From Bacteroidales bacterium (GTDB taxonomy: Bacteria > Bacteroidota > Bacteroidia > Bacteroidales > Bacteroidaceae): a DNA stretch of 24,075 bases. Below the pieces are notes generated by a model. The model was not told where the DNA came from, searched no databases, and saw only the letters and a program-made list of their open reading frames with translations. The stretch covers positions 1 through 24,075 of the forward strand of contig SFEP01000037.1 in the NCBI GenBank assembly GCA_004557185.1. The letters are read 5' to 3'. The position numbers were made by a program, and so were the translations under genes. Shown here piece by piece: positions 7,439 to 14,649 of this stretch. Every line of letters begins with the position of its first letter. The first letter of the stretch is position 1.

Positions 7439-9106
7439 CTACAGCGTGCTCACCACCTCCTCCAGGTTGAGGTCAGGATTGAGCGTGCGCCCTCGCAGTC
7501 TCGATCGGTAGTTGTAGACGGTGGCGAGTGAGAAGTTCAGGAAATGCGCAATGCGGGGCGTTTCGTTAACGCCCAGACGGATGAGGGCGAAGATGCGCAG
7601 TTCGGTGTTCAGTTGCTGTTCGGCGCGGGGATGGATGCGGGCCTCGGGCACCAGCAAGGCGTTGAACTTCTCGATGAAGTCGGGGAAGAGGGTCAGAAAG
7701 GCGGCGTCGAAGTCGTGGTAAAAGCTTTCCTGCTCCTGCTTCACAATGTTGTCGCGCTTCAACTCCTTCAGCAGTGCGTCCGTTTGATGTTCCTTGAGCA
7801 GTTTCAGGCAGTTGCGGCGGTAGTCGTTGAGTTTGTCAATGTAGTCGCGGCATCGGTCGAGATAGCGTGCCAGGTATTCCTCCTTCATCTTGTCGGTCAG
7901 CCTGAGCGAGGCATACGTCGCCTGCAGTTCAGCGTTGGCCCGTTGCAGGGCGCTGTTGGCCTGCTGCAAGTCCTTGTTGGCCTGCTTCAGTTGGGCGTTG
8001 GTCACGGCCTGATTGTGGCGCAGTGCGGAGAGTTTGCGCATCTGCTTCCACAGCGTGAAGGCGAAGGCCGACACGAAGAGCAGCAGCGCTATGGCGCCGT
8101 AGAGTATCCAGGCCTCCGTGCGGTCGCGCTGTGCCTGATAAGCTTTGTAGGCGCGGTCGATGATGGGAAATATATTTTGCACCTCGCCGCTGCGCAGACT
8201 CGACTTGCATATGGTGGCATCTTCCATGGCGCAGAGCAGGTATTTGTAGGCCCGCGTCACGTCGCCCTTTTGGTGCAGCATGTAGGCCAGGTCCTGCAGG
8301 GCCACGTATTCGGTGATGCCGCGCTGCAAGTCGGATATGGCAGTGAGCGCCAGGTAGTAGCACGCCGCATCGTCCTGCCCGAGTGCTTTGTAGGCGCTGG
8401 CCAGTGGGTAGCAAATGTAGGCGTCGGGCGCGTCCTCGCCCAGTTTCTTTGCCTGTGGCAGTAGCAGGTTGATGGCCTTCTGCGGGTTGCCTCGGGCGAG
8501 TTCCTGGTCGGCCAGAATCACGTTGTTGTCGCCATGCAGACCCTGGAGTGCCAGCAAGCTGTCGCGCATCTCCTGCACCAGCTGCGTCAGCTTTTCGCGG
8601 CGCTTCGGCATGGAAGAGTAGGGGAGCATCCAGCCGTAGAGCGTGCGGCGTGTGTAAAGGTACGACAGGTGCAGGTCGCGGTCGGCGTAGGTAAGGGTGT
8701 GGCGCGCAGCACTGTCGAGCAGGGCGTGGCAGGTGCCATATTCCCCCGTGATGGTCAGCACGCCGGCCTGCGCTACTACGGCGTGCAGCATCAGGCGTTC
8801 GTCGTGCAGCGTGTCGGCCAGTTGGCTCAGTTCGCGTATGTACACAGCAGCCGAGTCCGTCTTGAAGTGCATATACAGGGCTATGATTTCGCGCAGCAAG
8901 TTGCCCTTGTGCTGCCCTGTGGCCTGCAGTGCCTGCTTTTTGAGCTGGCCAATTTGCTTCCCTACGCGGTCGTGTGTTTCCTCCTTGTGCTCCACCAGGA
9001 AATCAATGCGTTTCAGCAGTTGGGGCGTACGCTGCCGGTAGTCTGTCTGACTCCGCGCCGCCAGCATGCCACACAGGCACCACAGGAGAATCAAGAGGGT
9101 TCGCAT
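7439..9106 (-). CDS. susR: SusR-type membrane-spanning transcription regulator
   Basis: A 555-residue protein with signal-like N-terminus (MRTLLILLWCLCGMLAARSQ), an all-helical region that reads as tetratricopeptide-like repeats (about 25-325) placed outside the inner membrane, one transmembrane helix (about 332-353, ILYGAIALLLFVSAFAFTLW), a long coiled coil rich in QANxxLQ steps (about 360-405), and a C-terminal helix-turn-helix (about 500-540, with LGVNETPRIAHFLNFSLATVYNYRSRLR). This is the architecture of B. thetaiotaomicron SusR (about 540 residues), which senses maltose-type sugars and activates the sus genes. Its place, divergent from susA, supports the same role. I chose the start at 9106 over one 29 codons upstream because the hydrophobic leader begins there and a -7 element lies further upstream. 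Identity with SusR itself, rather than a paralogous regulator, is inferred from context. Confidence 0.82.
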   Translation of the reverse strand: MRTLLILLWCLCGMLAARSQTDYRQRTPQLLKRIDFLVEHKEETHDRVGKQIGQLKKQALQATGQHKGNLLREIIALYMHFKTDSAAVYIRELSQLADTLHDERLMLHAVVAQAGVLTITGEYGTCHALLDSAARHTLTYADRDLHLSYLYTRRTLYGWMLPYSSMPKRREKLTQLVQEMRDSLLALQGLHGDNNVILADQELARGNPQKAINLLLPQAKKLGEDAPDAYICYPLASAYKALGQDDAACYYLALTAISDLQRGITEYVALQDLAYMLHQKGDVTRAYKYLLCAMEDATICKSSLRSGEVQNIFPIIDRAYKAYQAQRDRTEAWILYGAIALLLFVSAFAFTLWKQMRKLSALRHNQAVTNAQLKQANKDLQQANSALQRANAELQATYASLRLTDKMKEEYLARYLDRCRDYIDKLNDYRRNCLKLLKEHQTDALLKELKRDNIVKQEQESFYHDFDAAFLTLFPDFIEKFNALLVPEARIHPRAEQQLNTELRIFALIRLGVNETPRIAHFLNFSLATVYNYRSRLRGRTLNPDLNLEEVVSTL

Positions 9107-9141
9107 AGTAGTGGGAGATAAGGTTAAAGTAAACTTCTGCA

Positions 9142-9149
9142 CAAAGTTA
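9142..9149 (-). promoter_or_regulatory. -7 promoter element of the SusR-type gene
   Basis: On the minus strand this reads TAACTTTG, an exact TAnnTTTG match, 35 bases before the ATG at 9106. No clean -33 TTTG is seen at the proper distance. Confidence 0.5.
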
Positions 9150-9198
9150 ATTCTTTCTAAACAATGAGAAGACTGTGAAAATGCTTTTTTCAATAGCC

Positions 9199-9244
9199 TT
9201 TATATTTTGGCGAGCCTTCATAAAACGTAAATGGTTGAAAAATA
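9199..9244. promoter_or_regulatory. Candidate regulator-binding block upstream of susA
   Basis: TTTATATTTT (9199-9208), then 11 unrelated bases, then ATAAAACGT followed by AAATGGTTGAAAAA. The same order and spacing occur upstream of susB at 12085-12130. The block ends about 68 bases before the susA -7 element, against about 78 for susB, a difference near one helical turn. It also lies upstream of the divergent regulator promoter. Role as SusR operator is inference. Confidence 0.45.
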
Positions 9245-9286
9245 AAAACATGAACGACGTGGCGCTTTCTATTTTGTTTTTGCACG

Positions 9287-9318
9287 CTTGTGTCTGCTAC
9301 GTGCACAGCGTAATTTTG
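9287..9318 (+). promoter_or_regulatory. susA promoter
   Basis: TAATTTTG at 9311-9318 matches TAnnTTTG exactly, with CTTG at 9287-9290 (TTTG-like) 20 bases upstream, the normal spacing. The ATG of susA follows at 9355, giving a leader of about 30 bases. Confidence 0.65.
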
Positions 9319-9354
9319 TCGCATAAAAAAGCATTCTACGCAAAACCTGCAACC

Positions 9355-11202
9355 ATGAAGTACCTCCGCCTGCTGTTTGTCCTCTTCCTGCTGCCTGCCT
9401 CAGTGCTTGCCGCCCGCAAGCCCGTGGTGGAGCACGTGCACCCCTCCTGCTGGTGGAGTGGCATGCATCACAAGCAGTTGCAGGTGCTGCTCCACGGCCC
9501 GCAGTTGGCTGCTTGCGAGGTGACGGTCAACGGCATCGGCTTGGTGGTCGACAGTGTGGTGCGTCCCTCGGGCGGCAATTACCTCCTGCTCTACCTCAAT
9601 GTGGAGCACGCCGCGCCGCAAACATTCCATATCGCCCTTGCGCAGGGCAAGCAGCGCACCGTCGTTCCTTATACATTACATCCGCGTGAAGTGGTGCAGC
9701 GCCACACCTTCGGTCCGGCCGACGTGGTTTACTTGCTCATGCCCGACCGCTTTGCCAACGCCCTGCCCGGCAACGACCGCGTGCCTGGTTTGCGCGACCA
9801 GCAGGCATCGCAAGAGCCCGATGCCCGCCACGGTGGCGACCTCGAAGGCATGCGCCGCGGCTTGGACTATCTGGCCGACCTCGGCGTGACGGCCGTGTGG
9901 CCCACACCCCTGTTGGTGAACGACATGCCCGCCACCACCTACCACGGTTACGCCATTACCGATTACTACGAAATAGACCCGCGCTACGGCTCGAATGCCG
10001 ACTATCGCCGCTTTGTGGCCGAGGCGCACGACAAGGGCATCAAAGTGCTGCAGGACATGGTGTTCAACCACTGCGGCTCCTACAACTTCCTCTTTGCCGA
10101 CCGCCCTGACGACACGTGGTTCAACAACCACAGCGTCTACGAGCAGACGCGCTATAAACTCGCCGCCCTCACCGACCCACACGCCGTGCAGGCCGATGCC
10201 CACAACGCCACCGACGGATGGTTTGTGGAGTGCATGCCCGACCTCAACCAGCGCAATCCCCACGTAATGACCTACCTCACGCAGAACAGCATATGGTGGA
10301 TAGAATATGCGCACATCGACGGCATAAGGCAGGACACCTACCCCTATGCCGACCGCCAGGCCATGGCGCGCTGGTGTCAGGCCGTGCAGGCCGAGTATCC
10401 CGGTTTCAACATTGTGGGTGAAACGTGGATCAACAGCAATGTGGCCGTGTCGATGTGGCAAAAGGACAGTCCGCTCGTGCCCGCCGACCGCAACGCCATG
10501 CTGCCCACGGTGATGGACTTTCCGCTCAACGGCCTGCTGTGCAGCGCGCTCGACGAGGCCACCAACGAGTGGGACCGCGGTTTGGCCCGCATCTACGAGT
10601 ACCTGTCGCAAGATGCCGTGTATGCCGACCCCTCGCACCTGCTCACCTTCCTGGCCAACCACGACACGCCGCGCTTTGCCCGCAACGAGGGCGAGGCTCG
10701 CAACGAAGCCCGCTACCGCCAGGCACTTGCCCTGCTGCTCACCCTGCGAGGCACGCCCCAGCTCTACTATGGCGACGAACTGGCCATGTATGGCGACAAG
10801 AGCCACGGCGACGGTGCCCTACGGCAGAACTTCCCCGGCGGTTTCGCCGGCGACAGCATCAACGCCTTCACAGGCCAGGGCCTTACGCCGCTGATGCAGC
10901 GCACCCACCACTTTACGCGCCGCCTGCTGCAATGGCGCCGTCAGCATCCCGCCCTCACCACGGCACCGCTGCGCCACTACAGCCTGCAAGGCACCACCTA
11001 TGTGTATAGCCGCAGCGCCGAGGGCAGCACCGTCACCGTCGTGCTTAACGGCGCCGACCACGAAGTCAGCATCCCCCTCAGCCGTTACGCGGCCTCGCTG
11101 CCCGCCACCACGGCCTACGACGTGGCCAACGATTGCCAGCGCGACCTCGGCAGCGGCACGCTCACCCTGCCCGCCCGCGGCGTGGCCATCCTCTCATTCT
11201 GA
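9355..11202 (+). CDS. susA: SusA-type neopullulanase / cyclomaltodextrinase (GH13)
   Basis: A 615-residue enzyme with signal peptide (MKYLRLLFVLFLLPASVLA), expected in the periplasm, where SusA cuts imported malto-oligosaccharides. An N-terminal beta domain (about 24-112) fits the cyclomaltodextrinase N-terminal family, followed by the GH13 barrel and a C-terminal beta domain (about 535-615). All four GH13 regions are present: I, DMVFNH with D234; II, DGIRQD with nucleophile D327; III, GETW with acid/base E356; IV, ANHD with D437. The preceding 60 codons remain open but I chose 9355, since the signal peptide starts there and the promoter at 9311 would exclude earlier starts. It is divergent from the SusR-type gene and separated from susB by 1.1 kb, so it is likely its own transcript, as in B. 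thetaiotaomicron. Confidence 0.92.
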   Translation: MKYLRLLFVLFLLPASVLAARKPVVEHVHPSCWWSGMHHKQLQVLLHGPQLAACEVTVNGIGLVVDSVVRPSGGNYLLLYLNVEHAAPQTFHIALAQGKQRTVVPYTLHPREVVQRHTFGPADVVYLLMPDRFANALPGNDRVPGLRDQQASQEPDARHGGDLEGMRRGLDYLADLGVTAVWPTPLLVNDMPATTYHGYAITDYYEIDPRYGSNADYRRFVAEAHDKGIKVLQDMVFNHCGSYNFLFADRPDDTWFNNHSVYEQTRYKLAALTDPHAVQADAHNATDGWFVECMPDLNQRNPHVMTYLTQNSIWWIEYAHIDGIRQDTYPYADRQAMARWCQAVQAEYPGFNIVGETWINSNVAVSMWQKDSPLVPADRNAMLPTVMDFPLNGLLCSALDEATNEWDRGLARIYEYLSQDAVYADPSHLLTFLANHDTPRFARNEGEARNEARYRQALALLLTLRGTPQLYYGDELAMYGDKSHGDGALRQNFPGGFAGDSINAFTGQGLTPLMQRTHHFTRRLLQWRRQHPALTTAPLRHYSLQGTTYVYSRSAEGSTVTVVLNGADHEVSIPLSRYAASLPATTAYDVANDCQRDLGSGTLTLPARGVAILSF

Positions 11203-11346
11203 ACAACACAAAGACTAATAACTATATGGTAAAGCGTGTGCAAAAGGTGCATAGAAAGTGTGATAGATAAGGTAAAAAGGATTGTTTAGCGCGCGCACGC
11301 TCTGAGAGTGTGACCAATCTCACCGTAGTTGGCGCACGTCTCCCTG

Positions 11347-11376
11347 TACAGGCTGCTTCGTGAGGAGCGGCCTGTA
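11347..11376 (+). ncRNA. Strong hairpin with GUGA tetraloop
   Basis: Arms 11347-11359 and 11364-11376 form a 13-bp RNA stem (two G-U pairs) closed by C-G on a GUGA loop, a GNRA tetraloop. The nearby segments CGGCCTGTA and GCAGGCCG could compete for pairing. It starts 145 bases after the susA stop. I do not recognise the RNA family; a structured susA 3' end or an independent small RNA are both possible. Confidence 0.4.
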
Positions 11377-11439
11377 TTGTGTTATGTGCAGGCCGTAGGG
11401 CCACCCCATCAGCCTGTATCTTACCCCTCTGTGGCCATC

Positions 11440-11523
11440 CGTACCGCCCCGCCGCCCGCATGCTCCGCCGCGCAGCCTGTTTGCTCCGTTTCGCCCTTCT
11501 TTTGCTCCGCCGCGCCGCCCGTT
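11440..11523. repeat. GC-rich 21-base tandem array, about 4 units
   Basis: TGCTCCG recurs at 11461, 11482 and 11503, exactly 21 bases apart, and a diverged unit starts at 11440. The last unit and the 11440 unit share most of CCGCCSCGCCGCCCG. It lies in the susA-susB gap, 130 bases from a second array with the same period. Confidence 0.7.
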
Positions 11524-11532
11524 CACATTCCG

Positions 11533-11571
11533 TTGCCCCAGCCATGCTTCCCTACGGCGTGGCTGGGGCAA
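11533..11571 (+). promoter_or_regulatory. 15-bp hairpin
   Basis: Arms 11533-11547 and 11557-11571 (TTGCCCCAGCC... / ...GGCTGGGGCAA) pair fully with one G-U around a 9-base loop. No T-run follows, so it is not a standard terminator; it may protect or end the susA transcript. Confidence 0.5.
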
Positions 11572-11655
11572 GTAGTTCGGCGCGAAGCTGGTAGCCGCCG
11601 GGCCAAATCACCCTACGCCCTGTGCGAACGGGAACAGGTGTAGCAAAAAATCCAT

Positions 11656-11844
11656 GCCGTGAAAACATCCTTGCATGCCCTGCCAAAAAAAATCCCTGCC
11701 TTGCCAAAAAAAATTCAAGCCCTGAAACAATTTTTCCCTGCCTTGAAAAATTTTTTTCAAGCCTTGAAAATTTTTTTTCAAGCGTTGGAAAAATATTTTC
11801 AAGCGTTGGAAAAAAATTTTCAGGCGTTGGAATTTTTTTGAAAA
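11656..11844. repeat. A/T-tract 21-base tandem array, 9 units
   Basis: GCCNTG or GCGTTG recurs at 11656, 11677, 11698, 11719, 11740, 11761, 11782, 11803 and 11824, all exactly 21 bases apart, separated by A-tracts or AnTn tracts. CATGCCGTG brackets the array at 11653 and 11847. One tract per two helical turns should give static DNA curvature. A GTG-started frame (11659-11841) would encode repeats of QALxxFF, and several unit differences are silent in that frame (GCC/GCG, CTG/TTG, CAA/CAG), but it has no ATG or ribosome site. It lies about 360 bases upstream of the susB -7 element. Confidence 0.85.
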
Positions 11845-11875
11845 AGCATGCCGTGGCTTTTGGGCGTAGGGCAGG

Positions 11876-11906
11876 GGTCGCAGGCGGGAGTGCGGTGCCT
11901 GCGACC
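11876..11906 (+). promoter_or_regulatory. 10-bp perfect hairpin
   Basis: GGTCGCAGGC (11876-11885) and GCCTGCGACC (11897-11906) pair perfectly across an 11-base loop. There is no clear T-tract, so the role is uncertain. Confidence 0.45.
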
Positions 11907-12084
11907 TCGTTTGGCGGGTGGTGGCGTATGCGCGGTGTGACGGTGGGCCGGCATGGTGTTAAAATGTAAGTGGTGGGACGCGCAACGACGGGTGAGCGCG
12001 GTGGAAGAGGCTTGCTAAGTCGTGCGACTGCTTAACGGATGTGGCAAACAAGCCCCTTATTAGGAAAAATTTCTACCCAGCAGA

Positions 12085-12130
12085 TTTATATTTTAAGCGT
12101 TTGTGACAAAAAGTCAAATATTTCAAATAC
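12085..12130. promoter_or_regulatory. Candidate regulator-binding block upstream of susB
   Basis: TTTATATTTT (12085-12094), 11 spacer bases, then ACAAAAAGTC followed by AAATATTTCAAATA. It matches the susA block (9199-9244) in order and spacing, with about 18 of 24 aligned positions equal in the second part. It also contains the direct repeat TCAAATA at 12114 and 12123. Confidence 0.45.
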
Positions 12131-12162
12131 AGACAGATAGCGGTTATGTAATTTGTATATAA

Positions 12163-12182
12163 TTTATATCCTCTTTATATCC
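12163..12182. promoter_or_regulatory. Direct repeat just upstream of the susB core promoter
   Basis: TTTATATCC occurs at 12163-12171 and 12174-12182, 11 bases apart, centred about 40 bases before the -7 element. Two half-sites one helical turn apart next to the core promoter suit an activator, but AT-rich chance similarity is possible. Confidence 0.35.
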
Positions 12183-12207
12183 CATCGTGCTGATGTTACA
12201 TAAACGC

Positions 12208-12215
12208 TAATTTTG
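12208..12215 (+). promoter_or_regulatory. susB promoter -7 element
   Basis: TAATTTTG is an exact TAnnTTTG match, 86 bases before the susB ATG. No TTTG is found at the -33 spacing, which would fit a promoter that depends on an activator. Confidence 0.6.
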
Positions 12216-12301
12216 CCACACGAACTTTATAAAAAGCGGCTTTCGGTAAAGATAAGGAGAGCCGCGGCAACAAAACTAACGTCGAAAACAATACGACTGA
12301 C

Positions 12302-14467
12302 ATGAAGAAAATCATTCTTGCACTAACCCTTGTCTGCTTCGCCCTGACAGGCCGTTCGCAGGAGTTGGCCTCGCCCAACGGCCAGCTGAAACTCCAATTC
12401 TCCATCGACGCCCAGGGACGTCCCACCTACGCCCTACAGTATAAAGGGCTCGACGTGGTGCGCCCCTCGCATCTCGGCATCGAACTCAAGCAGGAAGACC
12501 CCAACAAGGCGCAGGACTTTGAGTTCAAAACACGAGCCGACGCCTCGAAACTCGCACAGAAGGCCGACCTCATGACGGGCTTCAAGGCCGTGCGACACGA
12601 AACGACCTCTGTGGACGAAACCTGGAAGCCCGTGTGGGGCGAGGAGAGCGAAATTCGCAACCACTACAACGAACTCATGGTGGAACTGCAGCAGCCCATG
12701 AACGACCGCATGATGCGCATACGCTTCCGCCTCTTCGACGATGGCCTCGGCTTTCGCTACGAATTTCCCGAACAGTCCAATCTCACGTATTTCGTGATAA
12801 AAGAAGAGCGCACACAGTTTGCCATGGCAGGCGACCACACCGCCTGGTGGCTGCCCGGCGACTACGACACGCAGGAGTATGACACGCAGACTTCAAGACT
12901 CAGCGAAATACGTGGCCGCATGAAGGAGGCCGTGACGCAGAACTCCTCGCAAACCCCCATATGGGAAGGAGGTGTGCAGACCGCCCTCATGATGCGCACC
13001 GACAACGGCCTCTACATCAACCTGCACGAAGCCGCTTGTCTGAACTACAGCACCATGCATCTTAACTACGACGACACGACGGGCACCTTTGAGAGTTGGC
13101 TCACACCCGACGCTCGCGGCGACAAGGGCTACCTGCAGGCTCCCTGCACCTCGCCCTGGCGCACCGTCATTGTGAGCGACAAGGCCACCGACATCCTGGC
13201 CTCGCGCATCACGCTCAACCTGAACGAGCCTTGCAAAATTGAAGACACCAGCTGGATACACCCTACGAAATATATAGGTGTGTGGTGGGACATGATTACG
13301 AACAAGGGCACATGGGCCTATACCAACGACTTCAGCACCGTGAAGCTGGGTGAAACCGACTATGCCCATGCCAAGCCCAACGGCAAGCACTCCGCCAACA
13401 CGGCCAACGTGAAGCGCTACATTGACTTTGCCGCCGAAAACGGCTTCGACGCCGTGCTCGTGGAAGGCTGGAACGTGGGTTGGGAGGACTGGTTCGGCCA
13501 TGAAAAGGACTACGTGTTCGACTTCGTGACGCCTTATCCCGACTTCGACGTGGCCGCCATTCGCGACTATGCCAAGGCCAAGGGCGTGAAGATGATTATG
13601 CACCACGAAACCTCGGCCTCGGCACGCAACTATGAGCGCCACCTTGACCGCGCCTACCAGTTTATGGTGGACAACGGCTACACTTCAGTGAAGAGCGGCT
13701 ACGTGGGCAACATTGTGCCCCGCGGCGAGCACCACTACGGACAGTGGATGAACAACCACTACCAGTACTGCGTGGAGAAGGCTGCCGAGTATAAAATCAT
13801 GGTGAACGCTCACGAGGCCACGCGCCCCACGGGCATCTGCCGCACCTGGCCCAACCTCATAGGCAACGAGAGTGCACGTGGCACGGAGTACGAGAGCTTC
13901 GGCGGCAACCACGTGGACCACACCACCATTTTGCCCTTTACGCGCCTCATTGGCGGCCCGATGGACTACACCCCGGGCATCTTTGAAACCGACTGCTCGA
14001 AGATGAACCCCGAAAACCACAGCCGCGTGCGCACCACCCTTGCCCGCCAGCTCGCCCTCTACGTCACCATGTACAGCCCGCTGCAGATGGCTGCCGACGT
14101 GCCCGAGCACTACCAGGAGCACATGGACGCCTTCCAGTTTATCAAAGACGTGGCACTCGACTGGGACAAGAGCGTCTACCTCGAGGCTGAGCCCGGCGAC
14201 TACATCACCATTGCCCGCAAGGAGAAGGGCGCTGACCGCTGGTTCGTGGGCTGCACGGCCGACGAGAACGGACACGACGCCCGCATCGCCCTCGACTTCC
14301 TCACACCCGGAAAGAAATACACAGCCACTATCTATGCCGACGCCAAGGACGCCAGCTGGGACAAGAACCCCAAGGCTTACACCATCAGGCAGATGACGGT
14401 GACGAGCAAGACCAAGCTGTCGCTGCATGCCGCAAGCGGAGGTGGCTTCGCCATTTCGATTAAGTGA
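12302..14467 (+). CDS. susB: SusB-type alpha-glucosidase (GH97)
   Basis: A 721-residue periplasmic enzyme with signal peptide (MKKIILALTLVCFALTGRSQ), releasing glucose from malto-oligosaccharides. The three GH97 parts are in order: N-terminal beta-sandwich (about 20-290), barrel (about 300-620) and C-terminal beta domain. The SusB glutamates recalled from the B. thetaiotaomicron structure (E391, E439, E508, E526, E532) appear with a constant shift of three: E388 (VEGW), E436 (HHETS), E505 (NAHEATRPTG), E523 (GNESARG) and E529 (GTEY). The enzyme should thus be the inverting, calcium-dependent alpha-glucosidase rather than the retaining GH97 alpha-galactosidase type. It is the first gene of the susB-to-amylase run, with its own promoter at 12208. 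The 182-base gap to susC holds three overlapping hairpins that may lower read-through or shape RNA levels. Confidence 0.95.
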   Translation: MKKIILALTLVCFALTGRSQELASPNGQLKLQFSIDAQGRPTYALQYKGLDVVRPSHLGIELKQEDPNKAQDFEFKTRADASKLAQKADLMTGFKAVRHETTSVDETWKPVWGEESEIRNHYNELMVELQQPMNDRMMRIRFRLFDDGLGFRYEFPEQSNLTYFVIKEERTQFAMAGDHTAWWLPGDYDTQEYDTQTSRLSEIRGRMKEAVTQNSSQTPIWEGGVQTALMMRTDNGLYINLHEAACLNYSTMHLNYDDTTGTFESWLTPDARGDKGYLQAPCTSPWRTVIVSDKATDILASRITLNLNEPCKIEDTSWIHPTKYIGVWWDMITNKGTWAYTNDFSTVKLGETDYAHAKPNGKHSANTANVKRYIDFAAENGFDAVLVEGWNVGWEDWFGHEKDYVFDFVTPYPDFDVAAIRDYAKAKGVKMIMHHETSASARNYERHLDRAYQFMVDNGYTSVKSGYVGNIVPRGEHHYGQWMNNHYQYCVEKAAEYKIMVNAHEATRPTGICRTWPNLIGNESARGTEYESFGGNHVDHTTILPFTRLIGGPMDYTPGIFETDCSKMNPENHSRVRTTLARQLALYVTMYSPLQMAADVPEHYQEHMDAFQFIKDVALDWDKSVYLEAEPGDYITIARKEKGADRWFVGCTADENGHDARIALDFLTPGKKYTATIYADAKDASWDKNPKAYTIRQMTVTSKTKLSLHAASGGGFAISIK

Positions 14468-14483
14468 TTTTGATGATTCTGTA

Positions 14484-14601
14484 GAAAACGCATAAGGCGG
14501 AACGGTACGCCACACGCCAAGCGCGCACCGTTCGCCCCTGCGTTTTCGCCGCCCGAAACATTCCCCGGGGAATGTTCTTTTTGCGCACGGCGCAAAAAGA
14601 A
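14484..14601 (+). promoter_or_regulatory. Three-hairpin susB-susC intercistronic region
   Basis: First, a two-part stem: GAAAACGCA (14484-14492) with 14539-14547, and inside it GAACGGT (14500-14506) with 14527-14533. Second, a perfect 20-base palindrome at 14557-14576 centred on CCGG. Third, arms 14575-14586 and 14590-14601 (TTCTTTTTGCGC / GCGCAAAAAGAA) with a 3-base loop. The second and third share 14575-14576, so they compete slightly. No T-run follows the last stem, so processing, stabilising or attenuation are all possible. Confidence 0.65.
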
Positions 14602-14649
14602 TAGTGGGTACAAGCCAAGACAATTCAAACTAACCAGTTCTAATATATT

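Larger units (their letters stand above)
11203..12301. other. 1.1-kb structured non-coding region between susA and susB
   Basis: No convincing gene. It contains a GNRA-capped hairpin (11347-11376), a GC-rich 21-base array (11440-11523), a 15-bp hairpin (11533-11571), an A/T-rich 21-base array (11656-11844), another perfect 10-bp hairpin (11876-11906), then an AT-rich promoter zone (12060-12301) with the candidate operator and the susB -7 element. Frames open through the arrays do so on both strands because the unit length is a multiple of three, so they are weak evidence of coding. Confidence 0.65.

Noticed and set aside
9175..9354. 60-codon N-terminal extension of susA
   Set aside because: The signal peptide and the promoter at 9287-9318 place the start at 9355.
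11659..11841. Small gene for a QALxxFF repeat peptide
   Set aside because: It begins with GTG with no visible ribosome site, and 21-base repeats keep other frames open on both strands; kept only as an alternative in the array finding.
11440..11844. CRISPR array
   Set aside because: The units are contiguous 21-base repeats without spacers, and no cas gene is present.
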